DNA of 64,000 nucleotides. Origin: Hyposmocoma kahamanoa. Its lineage: Eukaryota > Arthropoda > Insecta > Lepidoptera > Cosmopterigidae. Under the pieces are notes generated by a model that did not search any database, was not told where the DNA came from, and worked only from the letters and a program-made list of their open reading frames with translations. The translations under genes and the position numbers were made by a program. The stretch is from the NCBI RefSeq assembly GCF_003589595.1, contig NW_020654810.1, positions 25,215,966-25,279,965 on the forward strand, in the 5' to 3' direction. Shown here one piece after another: positions 32,626 to 43,901 of this stretch; position 1 is the stretch's first letter; each line of letters opens with the position of its first letter.

Positions 32626-33789
32626 ATGGTGTTAACATATCGCACATTATATGCAATAAAAGAAATAAAACAACCACGGAATTATCTACGAAGTAAATTC
32701 ATCGACTCAATTAGACTTCATGTAAAAGGCGGCACTGGTGGCACTGGTCTTCCAAAGTACGGAGGACTTGGAGGTCAGGGAGGATGTGTTTACTGTGTTG
32801 GAAAGGAAGATGCTAACTTAAAATACATACAGAGCAAGTTTCGTGCTAAAACTATCATTGCTGGCCATGGTGAAGACAGTAGAAAGGCGAAAATTGTAGG
32901 AAATCCTGGTACAGATGTGAAACTAGAAGTTCCATTAGGAGTTACAGTGTATAGAGAAGATGGAAAAGTTTTAGGCTCCATCGACCAAGAAGGGGACACA
33001 GTGATAGTTGCGAGAGGTGGCCCTGGAGGCACTAAAGATAACAACTTTTTTGGTCACTTTGGACAGGTGCACCACATCCGTTTAGACTTGAAATTAATTG
33101 CCGATATCGGACTCGTCGGTTTCCCAAATGCGGGTAAAAGTTCTCTATTGAAGGCTATATCCAGAGCCAAACCAAGAATAGCCAATTATCCATTTACAAC
33201 TATCAAACCTAACAAGGGCATCATTCAATATGCAGATATGCGACAAATCTCTATAGCTGACCTGCCAGGTCTCATTGAAGGTGCCCATGTTAATGTAGGA
33301 CTAGGCCATGCATTTCTTAAACATGTAGAAAGAACAAAAGTGTTACTTTTCATTGCAGATGTTGAAGGTTTCCAATTAAGCCCTAAACACACAAAAAGAT
33401 CGTGCTTGGAGACTGTATTACTTTTGAATAAAGAACTGGAGCTTTACAACACTGACTTGTTACAGAAGCCTGCAATATTGGCTGTGAATAAGATGGATTT
33501 AGAAGGAGCAAGTGATATATTTAACAAAATTAAAGAATCATTAATGAATATCCAAAATGTCATCCACAAAATTCCTGAAGAGATCAGACCAGAGAATTTA
33601 ATAACTTTTGAAGATATTGTTGGCATTTCTGCAATGAAGGATAAAGAAAGTGTAGAGGATCTGAAACAACTGCTAAGGAAGAGACTAGACCAGTTTGCAG
33701 ATGAAAACAATTTAGATATTGTCAACACTAGTCAGATGTTAAGACGAAACAGGGCTATGGTTAAAGAAAGAGGGCCTCAGATCACTTAA
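32626..33789 (+). CDS. GTPBP10: GTPBP10, mitochondrial Obg-family GTPase (387 aa, single exon)
   Basis: Obg GTPases of this branch (ObgH2/GTPBP10) act in assembly of the large mitochondrial ribosomal subunit. Residues 24-155 form the Gly-rich Obg fold (KGGTGGTGLPKYGGLGGQGG); the G domain follows with G1 GFPNAGKSS (about 165-173), switch NYPFTTIKP, G3 DLPGLIEGAH (212), G4 NKMD (288) and a G5-like ISA (334). The length of 387 residues equals that of the human protein. The basic N-terminus could serve as a mitochondrial presequence (inference). ATG at 32626 is the only sensible start. AATAAA at 33820-33825 lies 30 nt after the stop. There are no introns, unlike the vertebrate gene. Confidence 0.95.
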   Translation: MVLTYRTLYAIKEIKQPRNYLRSKFIDSIRLHVKGGTGGTGLPKYGGLGGQGGCVYCVGKEDANLKYIQSKFRAKTIIAGHGEDSRKAKIVGNPGTDVKLEVPLGVTVYREDGKVLGSIDQEGDTVIVARGGPGGTKDNNFFGHFGQVHHIRLDLKLIADIGLVGFPNAGKSSLLKAISRAKPRIANYPFTTIKPNKGIIQYADMRQISIADLPGLIEGAHVNVGLGHAFLKHVERTKVLLFIADVEGFQLSPKHTKRSCLETVLLLNKELELYNTDLLQKPAILAVNKMDLEGASDIFNKIKESLMNIQNVIHKIPEEIRPENLITFEDIVGISAMKDKESVEDLKQLLRKRLDQFADENNLDIVNTSQMLRRNRAMVKERGPQIT

Positions 33790-35592
33790 CTAAACGTAAC
33801 TCAGTTATTGGTAATCAATAATAAATCAAAATAATTATGTTGTTGATTTTTTTTTAGTCTCCAATATCCTCACTCAAATGCAAAAATAATGAAATTGGGA
33901 ATTGAATTTTTTTGATATATACCACTAAATAAAAAATGTTATTGAGAGGATCCAATTTTTATTAGAACAATTAAAAGCTCTATAATAGCTTACTCTACTC
34001 AATAGTACAGAGAGCAGCACATCAAGTCACACATTGACAGATCTTGTTCTTTTGCATTTCATTTGCATTGGATGGGATATTTAAACAAGTGTATAGTTGA
34101 TGTGCTGTTAAAATTGTACATTCCCCATTCCAAGCCGTGGTCTATCACAGTACATTCTTAATTTACCAATTTGACAGGCAGAACTTGTTGCAGATGTTAT
34201 CCAAATAATAAGCTACTGAAGAGATTTTAAACAAATATCAATAAAGATATTTAAGTAATAAAAACATCAAAATCAGTCTATGCCATGAGCACTTGCTTCT
34301 ATATATCAGTGTTTAGGAAACTGCCTGCCTTTTTGTCCTAGTTTTTTCCTCATCCCAACATATAATAGCATTCATTAATACGAAAATAAGTCCCTTAAAA
34401 TAATAAGCTAACACTTAAGTGCGATAAGGACATCGATTCTTACAAGACAATTTTTGTAACATAACAGGATCAATAAACATTCAAATATAACTCGACGGCG
34501 TTTGTTGTTTTATTCATGCAGAAAACACAATTAGTGCACACTCGCTGTTTTACTTTGACACGATGAAAACGGTATCCATGCTAGTAGTGTTTATTGTACC
34601 ATCAAGCATTAGTTTACCTGTTGACCCCAAGAGATCTTGGCAAATACATATCTAGATTGTAGAAGTATACTAAAGTGAAATCTAAACATAATCATTTATA
34701 AAAATAAAAACTTTTGTCGAACGCCTTTTCATAAAATTGTTTCAGTAGGTAGTAGTCGGAAATAGCAAAAATAATAAGCTATATTTTCTTCTATAAGTGT
34801 TAATCAGTTTTGCATTTGCCATATGGTCAGTCCTTCACTCGTTTACACCTGCACTAAATATATACTAGTTAATTCCTAACTAAATACCATTTATTACATC
34901 ACTTTATTCACAACCTACTAAAGAAAACTATAGTCAACCTAACTTTATATTTTTAAGTAATTAATTAGAAATTGCTATAATACGTTAACATTATAGAGAA
35001 ACACAACATGCAGGATAACAGAATAAGACTAGAAAATATTAGCTTACACACTAAATAACTAGTAGCCTAAAAGGGCAAGTTCTGTACTGTCGCCACACAA
35101 AATTACGCTACCTTTAGCTATTTTATTTTAAAGCTGGAAACTCTTCGATATTTGACTCGTAACTGTAACTTCAAATTGTTACGCGAACTATGCATAATAT
35201 TTCGGAACCACTTATTATAGGGACAGTACATTGTTACAAAGAAGTTAACAGTTGAAAATTAGTCCTTACGTCAAATCAATATTCTAAAAGTTCATAAAAA
35301 ATCTGTCCAAGTTGCCTACTTTTCACGTTATAATTAATGGAATATTTGTTACGTTCATGATATAAATCGAGTTACAAACGTTAAGCCAGATACGTGACAA
35401 ATTACAAAAATAGCGCTGTTTTTTATCTATCGCCGTAGATAGTTTATAAATTCGTGCAAGTGTCATTAGTAGAATTAACAACTAGTGCTTCGACGGAGAG
35501 ACGCGTCAGTCGGCGTCGCCCGCGGCGGGCGCGTCGGGGTCGGCCAGCGCCGCGCGGAGCCAGTCGAGCCAGTCCGCCGGCAGGGGCTGGCC
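33790..35592. other. Intergenic between convergent GTPBP10 and BTBD9
   Basis: Probable 3' untranslated regions of both genes. A dispersed repeat occupies about 34025-34135 (ACATTGACAGATCT ... AAGTGTATAGTTGATG), related to 45165-45270. No other gene seen. Confidence 0.5.
34025..34135 (+). repeat. Dispersed repeat R3, copy 1
   Basis: Shares CACATTGACAGATCT, an AAGTGTATAG string and TGCTGTTxAxxxTGTACAT with 45165-45270 in the same order. Only these two copies noticed. Confidence 0.55.
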
Positions 35593-38500
35593 TCAGTCGT
35601 AGCGCTCGGCGGCCTCGGTGGCGGTCTCGGCCACGGGCAGCGCCGGCCGCGGCGACGAAGACCCCGCCTCCGACGCCGGGGGCGACGCCGCGAGTGTCGG
35701 CGCCTCGCCGCCGTTGCCTGCCGCCGGCCACACACGTTATCGACTGATCGCCACCAGACGTCACGAACGACATTACGAGACAAACTGATGAGATTCGAAA
35801 TATATTACCGGTGCTGCTAGGGTTAAGACGATTCTCACTGGGCGGGGAAGGCCGCTGCTTCTTGGCGGCGGGGTCTTGCACCTCCTCCACCTGCGCCGGG
35901 CACTCCAGGTGCACTAGGTGGAATACCTGCATGACGTCGAAATTTAAAATCACGTATAAAGAAGTGTGGACCTAGTACCGAGCCTTGTAGAACCCTAGTA
36001 ACAATGGATAGACAACATATAAATAAGATCATAACCAATGCAGATTATCCATTGTTGTGAATGCCTGCCGATGCTATAACAGAACATTTAGCACATATAA
36101 AATTAAATTTTTTCAATATAACATGATCAACGCAATCAATCGCTTTGAATAGATAAAAACCATTCCACTTACCTCATTGACAGAGTTATTTGTTCCGACG
36201 ATACGAATAATGGACACTGGTCGCGGCGAGAAATAAATCACCTGCCATGATCTGTTAACAGACGCGTAATCAAAATTTATATAGGTCATCAGATCCTGAC
36301 TTCTTGGTGACAATGGGACTGTTACGGACTCCTTTGTATATATTTTTTTTTCAGGCTGTTATGGTTACAGTGATTTGTTGATTACATGTATTGTGCCAAT
36401 GAAGTCAACTTTTATTTGCGGAAAATAATGAGTAGTTTGTGATAGCCGAAACGAACCCGAACGAACGAACAGTGTCAGTGTACCTTGAGAGTATACCCTT
36501 TCAAACAAAACAATTTTCCAAATCGGTGGACAGTTGATGGAGAAATTGGTGAATACATGGACATCCTAGAAAATTTGAGGATTTTGTTCGATTTTCATGG
36601 GATCCCCTCATCAGATTCTAACTTGGTGACAATGGGCCACCATGAGAGTGCACCTTTTCAAACAAAAAGAGTTTTCAAAAAATTTATGGAGATACTGAAA
36701 ACATACATACAGCCGAACGTATAACCTCCGGCTTTTTTTTTAACTCGGTTAATAAGGTTCTTACCGAATTCCAGGAAACACTTAGAAATTACACAAGTAA
36801 ATTGATTTCGTGAAGTCTCACCTGCAAGTATCCCTTGTGCGGTCACAGACCATCTCCCAGTCCCAATAGTTGAGCGAGGTCTCGACGTAATACGAGTAGT
36901 GCCTGTAGTCGCAGTCCCATAGCAGCATGCGGATGGACGAAAGCAGGTAGGGCTGCGCCAGCTGCACCACGATGGCGCCCGAGCCCAGCTGGTGGCACGT
37001 GTAGCCCTGGTCCCAGTCGTAGTGCTCCGTGTCGCCGTTTAACAACGCGTTGCGGGACCGACTGTCGCAATCAGAGAAAGAACAATGACACACCGCAGCT
37101 AATGCCGAATGTGACGAGAGAGCGCAGAGATCTGTACAGTACCTGATGCCCTCGATGACCACGGCGGACAGCTCCACGGTGGCGACGTTGTGCTGCGGCT
37201 TGATCAGCCCGTTGCACAGCGGCGGCACGCGCGCCGTGTGCATCGCCTCCATCGCCACCGCGTGGAACACCTGCGCCATAATTATCGTGTTAGAGATGCC
37301 AGCTTGAAATTTTGCTTGGCAAGTCATCACACCCTTTCCTTGGAGGAGACCCGTACGTCAGAAATCGTGACCCGAATTTCGTTGTTTAGAGACCACACAA
37401 TACAATACAAATTGCAAAAAGTGACCTTGTTGACAGTGTTGCTGGTGCCCACGATCTTGATGAACTGCACGACACGTGGCTCGAAGTAGAGATTCTGCCA
37501 GGAGCGGCAGAAGTAGTTGCTGTGGTCGATCACGCGCACCCAGTCCTTCTGGTCCACTGATACCTCGATGTAGTACGCGTATGATCTAAGGAAAGGTTGC
37601 GTCTCAACATTAGAGGTCTTTTGCGAACCAATATCTATTTACAAAGAGCAACCCCTAGAGTTTCCTATCGGTTCTTCACAGAGGTACTGCCTCACGAACG
37701 GGTAGTAGCCTTTATCAATTTGAAGTGTAATTTGCTTAGGAAATGAAACCACTTTTCCGTCAATGAATATATAGCTGATGTCAAACACCGTCGCGTAAAC
37801 AAGTCTGCAGTCTGCGAGCATGTCATGGATAAACCTACACATTCAATGAAGTTTGAAAAACCCCAGGTCCTTGCAAAAGAAGTCCGTTATCTACCCAGGA
37901 TGCTGCGAGAGGCCATTGAAATTAAAAAAACAACCTAATTTCAACAGGGAATATGGTTTCTCCGTACCACCAGTTTGGGATCCAGTATTTCTTCTAATGA
38001 AAAATCTCAAACAGACATAAGACTGCAGTACTAATTAATATGTTTTAGTTTATTCTAATTTCTATTATTAATTAATAATAAATTGAACTTAATAAAAATT
38101 CATTCAATAAAATAATTTGTAAAACTTAATATAGCGTAAACTGGAATGTTTTCTTTGTAAAATTAAAAATAAGGTATTTAATTAATAACTATTGTAACTA
38201 TAGTGAAAAAATAAGGTGGTTTGCATTAGTACTAGTCATAACTGGTTGAAGACTGTACCACCTCAACCAACCGTGACCATGGGACCGGTAAAGGGCTCGA
38301 AACGTCGGTTTGTTTGAAAAAAACAAATATACGCGATTTAAATCCGGAAAAATTGTTTCATTTCCTATGTGTAACAATCGCGAAAACCTAAGAACTCGAT
38401 ATGTAATTTGCTTCTTTATCAAAAACGATATTTTGAATTCGAACTTGAATAAGGCAGCCTGTCAATAATCTCAGTACAGAGTGCAAAATAAACCAACCTC

Positions 38501-41500
38501 AAATGTCATTCATCCCCTAGTTTGCCACCCTTAGAGGTTGAACATTTTCTTCAAATTTAAATGGGACCTATACTGAGGTATCCTCTTTCCAACAAAAAAT
38601 AATCATCAAAATCGGTTCACAAATGCCGCCGGAGTTATCGCGTAACATACACACAAAAAAAAAACAATCGAATTAAGAAATTCCTCCTTTTTTTAACCGA
38701 CTGCGCGCAGGCAAATTTGTTGTCACCAATCTGAGGAAATCGGCTCAAGAGACGCTGCTGATACCTGTTGTCGCGGTCCCAGAGCAGCAGCCGAACGTGG
38801 TTGATGATGGTGGTGGTGGCCAGGCGCACGATGATGCCGGGGTTGTCGGCCGCGTCGCTGATGGTGTGCCGGGTGTAGCCGCGCTCCATGTCGTAGGTGT
38901 CGGTGTCGCCGTCCAGCAGCGCCGACCGCATGTCCCCGGAGATGACGCGCGCCCCGCGCTTTGGCGTCGCCACGTTCTCTTCTTGCACTGGAATATGGCG
39001 CCGACTTCGTCAGAGCCTCCACATTTTCCAGGCAATCATTTCGAGAACTGACGAGACTGACACTTACAAAGGACCCCTCGATGCTTCAAATCCGTGCTCT
39101 TCGTCTGTGTCTTCTCTTGTATTGCGTCGAGCAGCATATCGGGTGTAACCAGCGCGAAAGGACGCACCACTGTCAGCAGCTCTTCCAGGCTCATCAGGGT
39201 TAGCCGCACGCATTTTAATATTTTCTCCTATGTAGCAGATGAAGGTCAATTAGATTCCTTTATATTATAGTTTGAGATATAAAACGTTACTTAAAATAGA
39301 GAAGTAAAAACTGGAATAGCATAATATAGTTACAATAATGATTTTTACACTTTATATTGAAATTCATTACTAAAAAGTCTCGACACATAATTTAGGGGTC
39401 CATGACAGCTTGAAATTTTTAAATGCATTCCTATTAACGCAACTTACCACTTGCGCCTGCCCACTTTCTGACTTGACCCAGATTTGGTTAGCGTTGAACC
39501 AGCTGCAAACTGCCTTGAAAATATCTACTTCGGGCGCGAAAAACGAGTCGCGCTCGAGTAGACCTTGCAGCGCTTCCTAAACAAAAAGAAATGTCAATAG
39601 AAAATACTTTTTGTTACTTTTATGTTTAATATTAAATTGACAACTTACCACAGACAGTTGAAGAAAAGACTCGTGTTGCAGAATATCTGTAGCGTTTCTA
39701 TCGAGGAAATTGTAACAGTAGTCTAACAGAGCATCCAGTCCATACAGTCTGTAAGAAAAATTGTCATATGCATTGTCAGTTTGATATAACTCCCTATGCT
39801 CTTCTTAGTATCAGTATAATTGGCATCTCATACATAATGAGAACTTCATCTGCTGTCCAAATGATTATCATACCTGGCAGCATCAAGCACGGCGCAGACG
39901 TTCCTCAGTGCCAGCACCTGCCGCAGGTAGTCCGAGATCGCCTGCTCCAGTTCCTGAAAATTGAACTGATGCGCCAAACCCAGCATGTCCAGCACTGTAT
40001 CCTCACGCAGTAGCGAAAGACCCATGTGACCTACACAATAAGAATACAATTAAAGGTCACTGATAACATCTAACACTACATGTAACATTTTAGTGAAAAA
40101 CTAATACCAGATACCTGAATAAACATAGCGCAGTAAAGCTTTGAATGCCTGCAATGGTGCTTGTAACTCCACTTCAGTCTGAAACAAAAATAATCATGCC
40201 AAAACAAGTGCACCTACATGTGTCTATCACTTTCTTTGACCACACAACTACAATGTAAAGCAACGCTATTGAACATAGTAATACAAAGTAGTAAGAAGGC
40301 AACCACTAACATGAATTTTTCATCTTTTGTGCACCCACAAGAAGAATATTGTTTGTTTTGTCTTCACAATGCATAGCAAACTGCTAGGTTTCTAAATACT
40401 ACAATAAATACCTGATTAGATTCACGCATGCCACCATAAAGCAACGCACGGAAGTAGTCACTGCTTGCCGCGAGGATCACCTTGTGTGCTGGTATCCTAT
40501 GACCCTCTACTATGAGAGTAACATCTGAGTATTCTGATGAAAGGCATAGTGACCCTATGTGCTCTGAGAGGTGACCTGCAAGAAAAAGGTTAAAAACTGA
40601 CCAAAGAGACACAGAATTCTAGAACTGGGGAGCTGACTCTACATGTGACTAATCACAAAACCCGTCTGCTTGTAGCCATTTGACTGATGGCATGGTTATA
40701 TGATGAACAAAAATAAACTAACCAAATTAAAAATACAATGTTAAGAAGGTACATTCTCACATTAATTTATATAGGTAAATAAATGTTCTGAAGATCTCTG
40801 AGTGTAAGTGTTTAAACCCGAGATATTAACACTATTGTAATACAGAGTCATAAGTTCATAATATTGCCATTAATAATAATAATAATAATAATAATAAGAA
40901 CGCACACACTCAACATATCCCTGCACTAGGGAAACCCTGTGTTGCAGGTGCCGTGGACACACAAATTACACCCAAACTCACGAGATAAATAAATGTAGGT
41001 CATACACATATTTCTCCCGGCCTGGGAATCGAACCTAGGTCCTCTGTGTGGCAGTCTGGCGTGGACACCATTCGGCTTCAGTGGCAGTTATTAATATATC
41101 ATCATTATTTTTATTTCAACAGGGTGTAATCTCACAATAATTCAAGAGATGAGCAAAAAAATAATTTCAAATTGGTGAAAAAAATGTACAAAAAATTTGT
41201 ACAGGGAACCAAAATTACAAATTTAAACTCATAATTTTACTAATAATTTTCATTACTATGACTAAATTCATCAGTTGAATTTTTTGTTTGCAGTTTTTTA
41301 TTTCCATACATCAATGTTGCCGATCAGATTCCTAAAGCAGAATTAAAAGTGTACTTCACAGAATAACTAATAAATTTGTCACACTGATATCATTTTACTA
41401 TAGTTTTGACTTAAATTGACAAAATTCTGATTACAAAAATTTTTCATAAAGTACTTTACAAATGTACTTTACAATCTCTTTACTAATAATTACGCTGTAA

Positions 41501-41613
41501 ACAAAAATTTACTGTATAATAAAGTAACACTGACTGATATGTTCAATGTCGCCCACCACTCGGGAGCCAGTGCTGGTGTTGTTCACACTCATATATTGGT
41601 GCTGACTGCTCAT
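35593..41613 (-). CDS. BTBD9: BTBD9, BTB/BACK and discoidin-like domain protein (631 aa, 14 exons)
   Basis: Coding exons (minus): 41613-41535, 40575-40412, 40178-40115, 40030-39874, 39748-39649, 39576-39448, 39227-39068, 38987-38765, 37585-37426, 37270-37143, 37061-36822, 36251-36173, 35926-35839 and 35717-35593. They sum to 1896 nt with frame kept throughout; human BTBD9 has 612 residues. Domains: BTB (about 25-130; YSDVTLIVEGHRIPAHKVI, YFRALLYGGMRES), BACK (about 135-270), then two F5/8-type discoidin-like repeats (ALLDGDTDTYD ... RLLLWDRDNR, and NALLNGDTEHYDWDQGYTCH ... MLLWDCD), each ending with an IVGT-x-N motif. The protein is a presumed CUL3 substrate adaptor linked to sleep and iron traits in flies and mammals. 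The C-terminal tail is Ala/Pro-rich and GC-rich. Confidence 0.95.
36480..36760 (+). repeat. Non-LTR 3'-tail repeat R4, copy 1
   Basis: Contains TCAAACAAAAAGAGTTTTC, ACATACATACAGCCGAACGT, ATAACCTCC and TTTAACTCGGTTAA, the pattern commonly seen at 3' ends of insect CR1/RTE-like elements. It falls within BTBD9 intron 11. Related pieces lie at 38490-38700 and 53590-53825. Confidence 0.5.
38219..38405 (+). repeat. Dispersed repeat R1, copy 4 (longest)
   Basis: Begins AACTGGTTGAAGACTGTACC within the unit, then GACCATGGGACCGGTAAAGG, CGAAACGTCGGTTTG, ACAAATATACGCGATTTAAA, and the shared TTTCATTTCCTATGTGTAAC tail ending AAGAACTCGATATG. In BTBD9 intron 8. Confidence 0.7.
38490..38700 (+). repeat. Non-LTR 3'-tail repeat R4, copy 2
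   Basis: GTCATTCATCCCCTAGTTTG, CCACCCTTAGAGGTTGAA, TTTCCAACAAAAAATAAT and CGCGTAACATACACAC match 53630-53790 in order. It lies in BTBD9 intron 8, about 65 bp from the exon 8 donor (38764). Confidence 0.6.
40885..41092 (-). mobile_element. tRNA-derived SINE copy
   Basis: Reverse of the 58205 copy: a (TAA)n tail on the plus strand, ACTAGGGAAACCCTGTG, ACACAAATTACACCCAAACT, ATTTCTCCCGGCCTGGGAAT (B box) and GTGTGGCAGTCTGGC. In BTBD9 intron 1. Confidence 0.8.
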
Positions 41614-43301
41614 TTTTACCGGTTCGATTCTGATGTCTTCAATACCTGCATCACACACATGAAGTACTTAAGTATAAGAAGTATAGGTGAATTCAAGGTA
41701 CAAGGTATAAACAACACCATGATTTCACTTTGTGACTGTCAATTTAAATAAACATAAAAATTCGCTGGGTGGCTGATGTCACAACGTAACAATGCGTTTT
41801 ATTACAATATATAATTTGTTCTAGTAACGACAACTGCTAATTATGAAAAATTAAGACATGCATTCCCACATATTGGTAACTTGCAAACAATGTGAATATT
41901 ATAACAAATTAAATAATACGTACTTGAGCTACAGAATTTACAAAGCTACAAGTCACTGCCTTCTGGTTATTTCCGTCATGTTGAAGTTATAATACTATTC
42001 AGATTCATTTAAAAAATACAGATTTTGATCAAGTAAGTATTAATAAAATTTTAATTTCGATGTTTATTTTCGACTACACGTATTCGCAATCACAAACTTT
42101 GACATTTGTGAATTTTGTGACCACAAATTAAAATTGTATACATATTGTCATTTTGTGACAAATCCAATTTGTGTGTCTATTGTGAACTATATAGTGACGT
42201 ACCGAATCTTCTACTATGTTTTTGCAGATAATTGAACGAATGAATGCGACAGCAAATTGAACCGTCTCTAATTTCTCTGAATTTCACATGATATTATTCT
42301 ACCGAAGAAAAGCAAACAAAAGAAAAATCTACTATCCACTACCACTTTTTTATAAACAGGATTGAAAGTTTAAGATATAAGGAAATAGTATTTTGGCGAC
42401 GAATATTTTTTACCCCGTGACACTGTGTGGACATCTTTACAATAAAAATAACAATAGAGCTGTGAATACACGTTACAAACTCACTCAAACAGTACCTTGT
42501 TATAAGCAACAACATAGTGCTATTTCATAAAGTCAATGTATGCGCTGACAAAGAAAATGCGCTGACGTACCGGTGACACTGGCGCTGAATTTATTTTAGC
42601 TGTATTCAAGGAGGATCTAACCACTACGCTGTATTAAGGATTATCCACACATATCAGGGCCGTGCCCGAGACGTGGACGAGGCGTGCTAGTTTGTATGAA
42701 CTGCGGGCCCGTCCCGGCGCCGGCTCGGTCACGGACATGTGTGAACGAGTTCATGCAAAATAAACGCAACGATATTTTTTTGAGCCCCTGACGGAGCAGG
42801 GGCCGTCCACGTCCGGCACGGCCCGGATATGTATGGATAGACCTTTAGCTAACAGGCTGTTTTACATAATATTTTTTTTATCAGAAATAACAAGTTACTT
42901 TTTTTACAATAAAATTTCGTCACGTTTCTACGATTTATGCAACTATTTTTATGTTCGGTTCTTAAAAATAGTTCACCTAGTAGAATAGTCTGTGCTTAAA
43001 AATCATCACTAGTCGCCAACGCCATCTAGTTATCTTAATGTGCACTGCTAGAAAAAAAAAACACTCATTCCAGCACAACCACATAATATAAATTATTTTT
43101 GAAAATTACATTATTCTATGTAAGTACTGTATGAAACCACTAAAATTAATAATAATACGTTTTCGTTCGAAACGTTACATTGTTATACGGAATGACAATT
43201 AAACATGCTTAAATCACTAAGTTAACGTGTTTGATTATTAATTATTTTTCTTGCAAAAGTATGCAGGTACAAAAATAAACTATCTGTTGACTTTTTTTCA
43301 G
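41614..43301. other. Region between divergent BTBD9 and l(3)mbt
   Basis: Holds the presumed promoters of both genes. A GC-rich palindromic element lies at 42641-42840. The sequence GTGATGCAG ending just upstream of the BTBD9 start on the minus strand could be the acceptor of a 5' untranslated exon. The rest is AT-rich. Confidence 0.5.
42641..42840. mobile_element. GC-rich palindromic MITE (about 200 bp)
   Basis: TCCACACATATCAGGGCCGT and the continuing GCCCGAGACGTGGACG (42643-42679) are inverted at 42804-42837 (CGTCCACGTCCGGCACGG then CCCGGATATGTATGGA). The centre carries a smaller GAGCCCCTGACGGAGCAGGGGC hairpin. Confidence 0.75.
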
Positions 43302-43857
43302 AACAGTCGGGCGCGAAAGCTTCGTCATATGAAAATGCTTCTCTATCATTGGCCGAAAATTTAGGTAGTGCCAACATAACGGGAACATTTTATATTATAT
43401 TTATGTTGTCAGCATTAATACCAGTTGTGCTCGGCAGGTAAATATCGTCGTTGTGTTAGAGATAATTTATTTTTATTTATTGGTTTTTCGACACGAAAAC
43501 GGGATTGTAATTCTTGAAATAATCCTTATAGACTTGTTCTTTGCACTGATATACTTAAATGTAAGTAGCCAAGCGCGGTGTTAGTGTTTCGTGAACTTTT
43601 CTTTAGAAGGTTGTGGTTCTGTAAAAGTAGCTGCACAAATTGATAGAGTGCGATACTCGGGAAAGAAATATGTAACGAATTCTATAAATATTACCACTTT
43701 GTAATTATATTTTGTTTATTTGTTATTCATACCGTTGACACTGTAAAAAGGGATGCTCACGACAAGTGAATTTTTATGTCCATGGAGAGGATTTTCATTT
43801 CACAATTTTTATTTTTACGTGCATTACAGGCAGCGAATAATGAATTGTACAAGATAA
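43302..43857 (+). CDS. Possible small membrane-protein 3' exons in the l(3)mbt leader
   Basis: A phase-consistent open stretch starts after a strong acceptor (TTTTTTTCAG, ending at 43301), runs 43302-43437 without stops, ends at GGCAG before GTAAAT, and can join 43830 (after TTACAG) to finish with TAA at 43855. It contains one likely membrane span (ITGTFYIIFMLSALIPVV) and a short basic tail. The first exon is not identified; an ATG at 41665 whose frame reaches a GTGAAT donor near 41693 is one speculative candidate. The exon with the stop also appears to contain the l(3)mbt start 45 nt later. It could be a real small gene, a leader ORF, or chance. Confidence 0.35.
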
Positions 43858-43901
43858 TCGAGTACCTGTAATGAATTCGATAACGTTCACGGTGTCGAGA
43901 A

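Noticed and set aside
35454..35820. Arg/Ala-rich plus-strand frames
   Set aside because: They are GC-rich shadows of the last BTBD9 exon on the minus strand.
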